This document shows positions 1 to 5,820 of a stretch of DNA of 7,685 bases, piece after piece. This DNA is from an uncultured Anaerococcus sp. (GTDB lineage Bacteria; Bacillota; Clostridia; Tissierellales; Peptoniphilaceae): NCBI GenBank assembly GCA_900550345.1, contig URRX01000067.1:1-7685 (forward strand), given 5' to 3'. How positions within the stretch are numbered: position 1 is the first letter of the stretch; every line of letters starts with the position of its first letter. A program made the translations under genes and the position numbers. A model generated the notes under the pieces. The model was not told the DNA's origin, made no database searches, and worked only from the letters and a program-made list of their open reading frames with translations.

Positions 1-28
1 ATAAATAAAGATTTAGAAAGGAAAAAGA

Positions 29-736
29 ATGAATAAAAAAGCAATTATATTAGCACTATCAATTATTATGCTAACAGGATGTGGGAAAAAGACAGAAGAT
101 ACAAATTCAACAAAAAGTAATAAATCTTCTGTAGAAAGTAGCGAAAAAGTTAAAGATGATAATAAATCTAATACAAATAAAGAAAAGGAAAATAAAGAAG
201 CTGAAAAAATTGATGATGATAGCTTTGTTAATACAAAAAATATAGGAAAAACTATAGGTAATGATCAACTTGATTATGAAATTAAAAAAGCTGGTGTAAA
301 AGAAAACGAATATACAACTGGTCCATTTAAAGTTAAAATCACTGGTGTTTCTGCTGGAACTATGACTCCAAAAACAGAAGAAATGAAATCTTTTTTACAA
401 GATAAAGAAAATACCCAAGTGATAATTTTATTTGCAACTGTTGAAAATACAGAAGACAAAAGGGCTAATTTATACTTAAATCAATCACTAATAACAACAG
501 ATACACAAGAACAACTAGAACCAGATTTATTATTATCTGAGGGAAGTGGAGAATTTTTGTCTGCTGTAAAACAAGATATGACTATGGTATATTATCCAAA
601 AACTGATGTTGAAAGAACCAAAGAAATTGTTCTTCATGTTGAAGCTCCAAGCGATGAAAATTTTGAAACTATAGGAGATGAACTTAATATTACAATAACA
701 TTTAATGATAAAGGCGAATTTGAATCTATTAAATAA
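29..736 (+). CDS. Surface lipoprotein with a DUF4352/DUF5068-like C-terminal domain
   Basis: A 235-residue predicted lipoprotein. Residues 1-17 form a signal peptide (basic MNKK, then a hydrophobic core), followed by the lipobox LTGC with the lipidated cysteine at position 18. Residues 19-65 are a low-complexity, charged linker rich in Lys, Glu, Asn, Ser and Asp, which would hold the folded part away from the membrane. Residues of about 80-235 look like a single beta-rich domain: GPFKVKITGV, then a strand pair around VIILFATVEN, ending in LNITITF. This pattern resembles the Ig-like DUF4352/DUF5068 domains of Firmicute lipoproteins; the assignment is from memory and moderate. The start is supported by AAAGGA at 17-22, six bases before the ATG. 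Its promoter lies outside the window. It converges on FDP1 and shares the terminator at 786-817. No catalytic motif is visible, so I give no function beyond an anchored extracellular protein. Confidence 0.88.
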   Translation: MNKKAIILALSIIMLTGCGKKTEDTNSTKSNKSSVESSEKVKDDNKSNTNKEKENKEAEKIDDDSFVNTKNIGKTIGNDQLDYEIKKAGVKENEYTTGPFKVKITGVSAGTMTPKTEEMKSFLQDKENTQVIILFATVENTEDKRANLYLNQSLITTDTQEQLEPDLLLSEGSGEFLSAVKQDMTMVYYPKTDVERTKEIVLHVEAPSDENFETIGDELNITITFNDKGEFESIK

Positions 737-785
737 TTATTAAATCTATTATTTTATTCTTAATTAATAAAAAATTTTATACATC

Positions 786-817
786 AAAAAACTGCCACAT
801 TAATGTGGCAGTTTTTA
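786..817. terminator. Bidirectional intrinsic terminator between convergent genes
   Basis: A perfect 20-base palindrome at 792-811 (CTGCCACATT paired with AATGTGGCAG) is flanked by six A on the left and five T on the right. Read on either strand it gives a GC-containing hairpin followed by a T tract. It lies 49 bases after the lipoprotein stop and 12 bases after the end of FDP1 on the other strand, so it can end both transcripts. Confidence 0.93.
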
Positions 818-829
818 TATATTTTAAGA

Positions 830-2068
830 TTATTTTTGATCTTTTGCTTTTTGAACTTCTTCTCTTCTTTTTTTCATTGATTCGAAGATTCCTTCTACTA
901 AAGCATCCATGTCTGGTTCTTTTGCAGATTTTAGTGATGAAACTATATTTACTTGTTCTGGAAGAACATCTATCAATTTCATTTCTTCGTCCAAGAATTT
1001 TTCCATTTTTTCTCCAGCTGTAGGAGCCCAAGAACCATTATCCATTATAGAAATTGCTCTATTTTGTACGTTAAGAGCTGCCATATCATGGATAAAGTCT
1101 TTCATTTTTGGATAAATTCCAAGGTTGTATGTTACTGATGCAAGAACTATATTTGAATATTTAAATGCATCTGAAATCAAATATGAAACGTCTGTGCTTG
1201 ATACATCTCTTAAAGAAATATTTGTCATTCCTTTTTCAGCAAGTTTTGATGCTAAAGCTTGAGCTGCATATTCTGTATTTCCGTACATTGATGCATAAGC
1301 AATTAATACACCTTCTTCTTCAGGTTGATAACTTGACCATTTGTTATATTTATCTAAGATATAACCGAAGTCTTTTCTCCAAACAAGTCCGTGAAGTGGG
1401 CAGATATATTTGATATCAAGTCCAGCAGCTTTTTTAAGAACTGATTGAACAAATGTACCATATTTACCTACTATATTTGTGTAGTATCTTCTTCCTTCAT
1501 CTAACCAATCTCTATCCCAATTTACTTCATCAGCAAAAAGTCTTCCGTCATTAGATTTAAATGAACCAAATGCATCTGCTGAGAATAAAACTTTATCAGT
1601 TAAGTCATAAGTCATTAAAACTTCTGGCCAGTGAACCATTGGTGCTTCTACGAATGTATATTCGTGTTTACCAAATGAGATTGAATCTCCTTCTTTAACT
1701 TCTATATATCTATCATCTACATGGTATCCAAATTGTCTCATAAATAAGATAGCTTTTTCACTAGCGATTATTTTTACATTTGGATAATAGTGTAGCATTA
1801 ATTCGATTGCTGAACAGTGGTCTGGTTCCATGTGTTGGATAATCATATAATCAAGATCACGATCTCCAAGTACTCTTGATACATTTAATATATATTCTCT
1901 TGTAATAGACCAGTCAACTGAATCTATCAATACTGTTTTTTCATCCATTAAAAGGTATGAGTTGTATGAAACACCGTCTATAGGAAAAATATTTTCAAAT
2001 AGAGCAAGTCTTCTGTCATCTCCACCTACATAATATAAGTCATCTGTAACTTTTCTAACTGTATACAT
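830..2068 (-). CDS. Class A flavodiiron protein, FDP1 (O2/NO reductase, FprA/ROO type)
   Basis: A 412-residue two-domain flavodiiron protein, cytoplasmic, expected to reduce O2 to water (and possibly NO to N2O) with electrons from rubredoxin or a similar donor. Residues 1-250 form the metallo-beta-lactamase-like domain with the full set of di-iron ligands: H79, E81 and D83 in HMEPDH, H146 in PMVHWPE, D165 in SADAFGS, and H226 in PLHG. These numbers match my memory of the Desulfovibrio gigas rubredoxin:oxygen oxidoreductase ligands. Residues of about 254-400 form the flavodoxin domain, with the FMN phosphate loop SMYGNTEYAA near 260-269 and further FMN loops YNLGIY and DNGSW. Nothing is fused after it, so it is class A and needs an external donor. 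It starts 12 bases after the stop of the acyl-CoA dehydrogenase fusion, with its own AGGAGG 5 bases before the ATG, so the two are almost certainly co-transcribed. Whether O2 or NO is the main substrate cannot be read from sequence. Confidence 0.95.
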   Translation of the reverse strand: MYTVRKVTDDLYYVGGDDRRLALFENIFPIDGVSYNSYLLMDEKTVLIDSVDWSITREYILNVSRVLGDRDLDYMIIQHMEPDHCSAIELMLHYYPNVKIIASEKAILFMRQFGYHVDDRYIEVKEGDSISFGKHEYTFVEAPMVHWPEVLMTYDLTDKVLFSADAFGSFKSNDGRLFADEVNWDRDWLDEGRRYYTNIVGKYGTFVQSVLKKAAGLDIKYICPLHGLVWRKDFGYILDKYNKWSSYQPEEEGVLIAYASMYGNTEYAAQALASKLAEKGMTNISLRDVSSTDVSYLISDAFKYSNIVLASVTYNLGIYPKMKDFIHDMAALNVQNRAISIMDNGSWAPTAGEKMEKFLDEEMKLIDVLPEQVNIVSSLKSAKEPDMDALVEGIFESMKKRREEVQKAKDQK

Positions 2069-2080
2069 ATATTCCTCCTA

Positions 2081-4012
2081 CTACTTTCTATCTTCTGGTA
2101 CATCCATTTTAATGAATTGATCTTTACCTTCTCCTGAAACTGGTGAAACCCAAGAATCTGGTAATTTATCGAATGGTGTTCCTGGTTCAATTCCATTTTC
2201 TGGATCTCCTTCTTCTGGATTGTATTCATATCCTGAACCTAAATCTACATAGATTGGATTTGTAGGAGCCATTTTTCTTGGTTTTGATCTTTTGATTTTT
2301 TTCATAGGTGGTGCTGGTTTCTTTTCTTCACCATTGTCTAATTCTTTTATTAGAAGTGGAAGAATTTCCATAGCATCTCCAACTATACCATAATCGCAGT
2401 TATTGAAAATTGGTGCATTTTTAGAATTATTGATTGCAACAATTGTTGAAGCATTTTTGATTCCTTTTAAGTGTTGTCCTGCTCCAGATACACCTACACC
2501 AATGTATAAGTTTCCTTTAAATGTTTGTCCACTCATACCAACATATCTATTAATATCAACATATTTTAATGTTTCTGCTACTGGTCTTGATGATGAAATA
2601 GCTGCACCTGCTTGATAAGCTAAATCTTCTATCAATTTCATATTTTCTTTATCACCTATACCACGTCCTGCTACTACTATTCTTTCAGCATCTGGTATTG
2701 GTGTGTAAGGATCAATTCCTACAGTAAAGTCATATCCGTCCTTTTGAAGTGCTGCCACAAGCTTTTTAACTGCTTCTTTAGGATCTCCCTCATAGATTTC
2801 TCCTTTTCTGACTCCGGCAATGGGTCCAGATTTTTTGTTAGATCCAACAGTTTTAACTTTTGGTGCTCTACCAACAGTATGAGCTCCTACAACAACTCTC
2901 ATTATTTCATTTGTACCTTCATAGATTTGTGTAATCTTAGAATCTCTGTAGAATCTTTCAACATCGATACCTTTGATAAATCCAGAACCACCGTACATTT
3001 GTAATGCTTCATTTGTAATTTTTGATGCAAGATCAGAAGCAAATTGTTTAGCCATAGCTGCATCTGCAGAATATCTTTCGTGATTTTCTTTCATTTCAGC
3101 AGCAGAATAAATCATAAGTCTTGCAGCTTTTAGATATGTTGCCATATCAGCAAGTTTAAATGTATTTGCTTGAAGGTGAGCTATTGGCATACCAAATTGT
3201 TCTCTTTCTTTAGCATATGATAGAGCTGATTCATAAGCACCTTGAGCTATACCTAGAGCTTGTGATGCTATACCAATTCTACCGCCGTCAAGAGTTGCCA
3301 TAGCAATTTTAAATCCTTGGCCTTCTTTTCCAAGTAGATTTTCTTTAGGAACTTTTACATTATCAAAATGTAATTCGGCTGTACATGAAGATCTAATACC
3401 TAATTTGTCGTAATGATCAGAACATGTAAATCCTTCCATGCCTTTTTCAACAATAAATGCTGAAATACCATGAGTTCCAATTCCTGGAGTTGTTACTGCA
3501 AATACTACATATGTATCTGCTTTTGGAGCGTTAGTAATAAATATTTTTTTACCATTTAATATATATCTTTCGCCATCCAAATCTAATTCAGCTGTTGTTT
3601 CAGTTCCACCTGCATCAGATCCAGCATTTTCTTCTGTAAGACCGAATGCACCGATTTTTTCACCTTTTGCTAAAGGAGTTAAATATTTTTTCTTTTGTTC
3701 TTCAGTACCAAAAGCAAAAATTGGCCAAGAACCTAAAGATGTATGTGCAGAACAAATTACTCCAACACCGCCATCTACTCTTGATAATTCTTCAACTGTG
3801 ATCGCATAGCTCATTACGTCTAAACCTTGACCACCGTATTTCTTAGGATAAGGAATTCCTAAAAATCCTAATTCTCCCATTTCCTTTACAATTTCGTCAG
3901 GAAATTCATTGTTTTGATCAAGTTCAAAAGCTATTGGTTTAACTTTTTCTTCAGCAAATTCTCTGACTTTTTTACGTAAAGCTTCATGCTCATCTGTTGT
4001 TTTAAAAAGCAT
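2081..4012 (-). CDS. Acyl-CoA dehydrogenase / ETF-alpha FAD domain / rubredoxin-like (Cys-less) fusion
   Basis: A 643-residue three-part flavoprotein. Residues 1-380 are a complete short-chain (butyryl-CoA type) acyl-CoA dehydrogenase: FGLTEENAGSDAGG near 123-136, KIFITNA near 156-162, RIGIASQALG near 245-254, REQFG near 270-274, and YEGTNE at 364-369, where E365 is the expected catalytic base. Typical enzymes stop near 380. Residues of about 395-560 match the C-terminal FAD-binding domain of ETF-alpha: VVAGRGIG near 446, SSSRPVAE near 473, GMSGQT near 492, GVSGAGQHLKGI near 507-518, and APIFNNCDYGIVGD near 533. ETF-alpha domain I is absent. A basic, Pro-rich linker (561-585) leads to a rubredoxin fold at 586-637 (YNPEEGDPENGIEPGT, WVSPVSGEGKDQF). 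All four cysteine positions are replaced: D590, S593, S623, S626. The likely reaction is crotonyl-CoA/butyryl-CoA interconversion, with a second FAD on the same chain. The start has AGGAGG 5 bases upstream. Similar three-part fusions are annotated in anaerobic Firmicutes and Fusobacteria as I recall; the Cys loss is what I find odd. Separate etfA/etfB genes are not in the window. Confidence 0.93.
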   Translation of the reverse strand: MLFKTTDEHEALRKKVREFAEEKVKPIAFELDQNNEFPDEIVKEMGELGFLGIPYPKKYGGQGLDVMSYAITVEELSRVDGGVGVICSAHTSLGSWPIFAFGTEEQKKKYLTPLAKGEKIGAFGLTEENAGSDAGGTETTAELDLDGERYILNGKKIFITNAPKADTYVVFAVTTPGIGTHGISAFIVEKGMEGFTCSDHYDKLGIRSSCTAELHFDNVKVPKENLLGKEGQGFKIAMATLDGGRIGIASQALGIAQGAYESALSYAKEREQFGMPIAHLQANTFKLADMATYLKAARLMIYSAAEMKENHERYSADAAMAKQFASDLASKITNEALQMYGGSGFIKGIDVERFYRDSKITQIYEGTNEIMRVVVGAHTVGRAPKVKTVGSNKKSGPIAGVRKGEIYEGDPKEAVKKLVAALQKDGYDFTVGIDPYTPIPDAERIVVAGRGIGDKENMKLIEDLAYQAGAAISSSRPVAETLKYVDINRYVGMSGQTFKGNLYIGVGVSGAGQHLKGIKNASTIVAINNSKNAPIFNNCDYGIVGDAMEILPLLIKELDNGEEKKPAPPMKKIKRSKPRKMAPTNPIYVDLGSGYEYNPEEGDPENGIEPGTPFDKLPDSWVSPVSGEGKDQFIKMDVPEDRK

Positions 4013-4059
4013 ATATTCCTCCTAAAAAAATATAATATCCATTTTTGTTTTACAATATA

Positions 4060-4088
4060 ATTCTATACTGAAAATGTTTTTTTGTCAA
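4060..4088 (-). promoter_or_regulatory. Sigma-A type promoter of the acyl-CoA dehydrogenase/FDP1 operon
   Basis: On the - strand, a perfect -35 TTGACA (4088-4083) is followed after 17 bases by TAGAAT (4065-4060), five of six matches to TATAAT. Transcription should begin near 4053, giving a leader of about 40 bases with AGGAGG (4023-4018) just before the ATG at 4012. It is the best promoter match in the window, which suggests high expression, as expected for a central butyrate-pathway enzyme. Confidence 0.8.
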
Positions 4089-4091
4089 CAC
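4074..4091. promoter_or_regulatory. Possible degenerate Rex operator over the -35
   Basis: The bases contain TGTT (4075-4078) and AACA (4087-4090) separated by exactly eight bases. This is the core arrangement of the clostridial Rex site TTGTTAA-N4-TTAACAA. Only about 9 of 14 specified positions agree, so the match is weak. It covers the -35 of the dehydrogenase operon, where a repressor would act. Rex, an NADH/NAD+ sensor, is known to control butyryl-CoA dehydrogenase operons in clostridia. I list it as a candidate only. Confidence 0.2.
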
Positions 4092-4340
4092 AATTTATTT
4101 TTATAAAGAAAAATAATATTAATAAAAAAACACTGAATATATAATTTTTGTAAAACTCGTCATAGTAAATATATATCCTAAATCTCTATATTTAATCAAT
4201 ATTTTTAATTTTTTTAAAAATTTATTTCTTCTATTAAAAAATTATTTAAATATAAAATTCAAGAAAAAGTTTTCTAGGAAGATTACTTAAATTTAAATGT
4301 TCGAATGCTTTGTTTTTTATTTAATTTTATTTTTAATAAG

Positions 4341-4355
4341 GTATAATAATTCTAA
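4341..4355. promoter_or_regulatory. Candidate PerR operator overlapping the FDP2 -10
   Basis: GTATAATAATTCTAA matches the Bacillus PerR box TTATAATNATTATAA at 13 of 14 specified positions, with one mismatch in each half-site if the central base is ignored (G for T at the first position, C for A in the right half; this is 6 of 7 plus 6 of 7, so strictly 12 of 14). It covers the TATAAT -10, where a bound repressor would block RNA polymerase. In Clostridium acetobutylicum, PerR is known to repress flavodiiron and rubrerythrin genes, so the target is apt. The AT-rich background lowers the weight of any such match. Confidence 0.5.
4342..4347 (+). promoter_or_regulatory. -10 element of the FDP2 promoter
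   Basis: A perfect TATAAT lies 32 bases before the FDP2 start codon. The best -35 candidate at the right distance is TTTAAT (4320-4325, 16-base gap), a poor match. Transcription would start near 4354. The ribosome site GGAGG (4371-4375) is 4 bases before the ATG. The weak -35 and an operator over the -10 suggest a regulated promoter. Confidence 0.6.
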
Positions 4356-4379
4356 GAAAAATATAATTTTGGAGGTTAT

Positions 4380-5594
4380 ATGCAATTTATAAAAAAAGTT
4401 TATGACAATATTTATTGGGTAGGCGCCAATGATAGAGCTTTAAAAAGATTTGAAAATATGTTTACCCTACCTAATGGCGTTTCTTACAATTCATATATTA
4501 TAAAAGATGATAAAAATGTATTGATGGATGGATCTGATTCTTCTGTCATTAGAACTTATCTAGACAATGTTGAAGCAGCACTTGATGGTGAAGATTTGGA
4601 CTATATTGTAGTTCAACACATGGAACCTGATCATTGTGGATCTATTGATTTTATTCTTGATAAATATCCTAACTGTAAATTTGTTGGAAATCAAAAAACT
4701 ATCAAATTTTTCCACCAATTTTACCCAAATGATAAATTTGATGAAGATAGATTTGTTGAAATTAAAGATGGTGATGAATTAAATATTGGTAAAAGAAATT
4801 TAAAATTTGTTTTTGCCCCAATGGTTCACTGGCCAGAAGTATTTATGACATATGAAACTACAGAAGGTTTATTCTTCTCAGCAGATGCTTTCGGTTCTTT
4901 TGATGTTCTTGAAGGTCATATTTCTGCTAAACACTACATCAAAAAAGAATCATGGCTTGACGAAAATAGAAGATATTATATAAATATAGTTGGAAAACAA
5001 GGAAGAATGGTAACAAATCTTCTTAAAAAAGTTTCTGATTTTGAAATTAATGCAATCTTCCCTCTTCATGGACCAGTATATGACGATAAAGAATCTATCG
5101 GATTTATTCTTGATAAATATGATAAATGGGCAAATTTCAAACCTGAAACTAAGGGTGTAGAAATTGTATTTTCTTCAATGTATGGAAATACAGAACTTGC
5201 TGCTGATGTTTTAGCTTCAAAACTTGATGAACTTGGAGTTGAAGAAATCAAATTATATGATGTTTCAGATACTGATTATTCATATATTATTGCTGATAGC
5301 CACAAATATTCAAACCAAGTATTTGTTGCAATGAACTATAATGCAGGTCTTTATCACAAAATGGATGCTCTTTTAAGAGAATTAGTTGGAACTGGATATC
5401 AAAATAGACACGTTTCATTTATTCATAACTTCTCATGGGGTGGAAAATCTCTAGAACAAGCAAAAGGAATCCTTGAAAGTGGAAAACATGAATATATAGG
5501 AGAAGATTTCATTATAAATTCTTCTATGAAAGATGATCAAGAAAAAACTCTTGAAGATTTAGCTAAAGCTATTAAAGAAGATTTAGATAAGTAA
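4380..5594 (+). CDS. Class A flavodiiron protein, FDP2 (O2/NO reductase, FprA/ROO type)
   Basis: A 404-residue paralogue of FDP1 with the same two-domain plan and clearly diverged sequence. The metallo-beta-lactamase-like domain (about 1-255) has all di-iron ligands: H80, E82 and D84 in HMEPDH, H150 in PMVHWPE, D169 in SADAFGS and H230 in PLHG. The flavodoxin domain (about 259-402) carries the FMN loop SSMYGNTELAA near 265-275, and MNYNAGLYHKMDA and HNFSWGG as the other FMN-contact regions. There is no fused rubredoxin or flavin reductase. It should reduce O2 to water in the cytoplasm using an external donor not encoded nearby. It is transcribed alone: its own promoter with a PerR-like box lies upstream, and a terminator follows at 5760. 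Compared with FDP1, which sits in a metabolic operon behind a strong promoter, FDP2 looks like the oxygen-inducible copy. The start is fixed by GGAGG 4 bases upstream and by alignment with the FDP1 N-terminus. Confidence 0.95.
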   Translation: MQFIKKVYDNIYWVGANDRALKRFENMFTLPNGVSYNSYIIKDDKNVLMDGSDSSVIRTYLDNVEAALDGEDLDYIVVQHMEPDHCGSIDFILDKYPNCKFVGNQKTIKFFHQFYPNDKFDEDRFVEIKDGDELNIGKRNLKFVFAPMVHWPEVFMTYETTEGLFFSADAFGSFDVLEGHISAKHYIKKESWLDENRRYYINIVGKQGRMVTNLLKKVSDFEINAIFPLHGPVYDDKESIGFILDKYDKWANFKPETKGVEIVFSSMYGNTELAADVLASKLDELGVEEIKLYDVSDTDYSYIIADSHKYSNQVFVAMNYNAGLYHKMDALLRELVGTGYQNRHVSFIHNFSWGGKSLEQAKGILESGKHEYIGEDFIINSSMKDDQEKTLEDLAKAIKEDLDK

Positions 5595-5606
5595 AAAAAT
5601 ATTTAT

Positions 5607-5783
5607 AAAGATGTGAAATTCGCATCTTATAACGTAGATAAATCCTCAAGCACGAATATCTGACTCCAAAAATTGGTGATTATTAAATTCGAAATCAAAT
5701 CAATTTTTTCCGTATGATATTCTTAGCATGAGGATTTGTATACTTTGTCGACAGTCTGAGATGCGAAATTCGCATCTTTTTTT
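5607..5783 (+). repeat. 177-base inverted-repeat, highly structured element after FDP2
   Basis: The two ends are imperfect inverted repeats: 5607-5627 and the reverse complement of 5759-5779 agree at 19 of 21 bases. Each end is also its own small palindrome (GATGTGAAATTCGCATC and GATGCGAAATTCGCATC). Inside, AAATCCTCA (5640-5648) pairs with TGAGGATTT (5729-5737), GAATATC (5654-5660) with GATATTC (5716-5722), AAAAATTG (5668-5675) with CAATTTTT (5701-5708) and TGATT (5677-5681) with AATCA (5693-5697). Together these give one long interrupted hairpin. There is no credible open reading frame. It could be a MITE-like element, a structured 3' untranslated region of FDP2, or a small RNA. I recognise no known RNA family and see no clear target duplication. 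Confidence 0.6.
5760..5783 (+). terminator. Intrinsic terminator, + strand
   Basis: GATGCGAAATTCGCATC (5760-5776) folds into a stem of at least six pairs (GATGCG/CGCATC) with a short AAATT loop, followed directly by seven T. It is the first canonical terminator after FDP2, 165 bases past the stop. It forms the right end of the inverted-repeat element. The similar left-end hairpin (5610-5626) lacks a T tract. Confidence 0.85.
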
Positions 5784-5787
5784 GTAC

Positions 5788-5814
5788 AAAAAAAGAGCAT
5801 ATTTCTATGCTCTT
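5788..5814 (-). terminator. Intrinsic terminator of the hydrogenase operon, - strand
   Basis: Read on the - strand, AAGAGCATA, a GAAA tetraloop and TATGCTCTT form a nine-pair perfect stem followed by a T tract (complement of A5788-A5792 beyond the stem). It begins 7 bases after the hydrogenase stop codon and stands back to back with the + strand terminator at 5760-5783. Confidence 0.9.
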
Positions 5815-5820
5815 ATTATT

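Larger units (their letters stand above)
4013..4379. other. Divergent intergenic region, 367 bases, AT-rich
   Basis: This gap separates two divergently transcribed operons. Its left edge holds the - strand ribosome site and promoter (4018-4088) and its right edge holds the + strand promoter, PerR-like box and GGAGG (4341-4375). Between about 4095 and 4319 the sequence is almost pure A/T, with runs of A and T that may bend DNA. I see no open reading frame of credible length, RNA gene, or convincing hairpin there. A 10-base palindrome TTAAATTTAA (4287-4296) and TTCGAA (4301-ish) are too simple to assign. Confidence 0.75.

Noticed and set aside
830..2068. Beta-lactamase or general metallo-hydrolase identity for FDP1 (and FDP2)
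   Set aside because: The metal motif is HxExDH with Glu in place of His, the hallmark of flavodiiron proteins, and a flavodoxin domain follows.
2026..2229. Overlapping - strand reading frame across the dehydrogenase/FDP1 junction
   Set aside because: It is a shadow in another frame of two well-supported genes; the fusion protein reads cleanly through to its own stop at 2081 and FDP1 has its own ribosome site.
2102..2257. Loss of rubredoxin cysteines as a frameshift or sequencing artefact
   Set aside because: The alignment to rubredoxin is ungapped, residues around all four positions are conserved, and each position has a clean Ser or Asp codon in frame.
4262..4275. Short inverted repeat AGAAAA-AG-TTTTCT in the divergent region
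   Set aside because: Six A/T-rich pairs with a two-base gap are expected by chance in such AT-rich DNA, and it has no T tract, so it is not a terminator and has no known operator match.
5610..5626. First hairpin after FDP2 as a terminator
   Set aside because: The stem is good but is followed by TTATAACG rather than a T tract; the real terminator is the sister hairpin at 5760-5783.
5607..5783. CRISPR array or tRNA/6S-like RNA in the gap after FDP2
   Set aside because: There are only two related repeats about 150 bases apart in a symmetric inverted layout, with no spacer series. No tRNA cloverleaf is visible, and I could not match the 6S pattern of a large central bubble with confidence.
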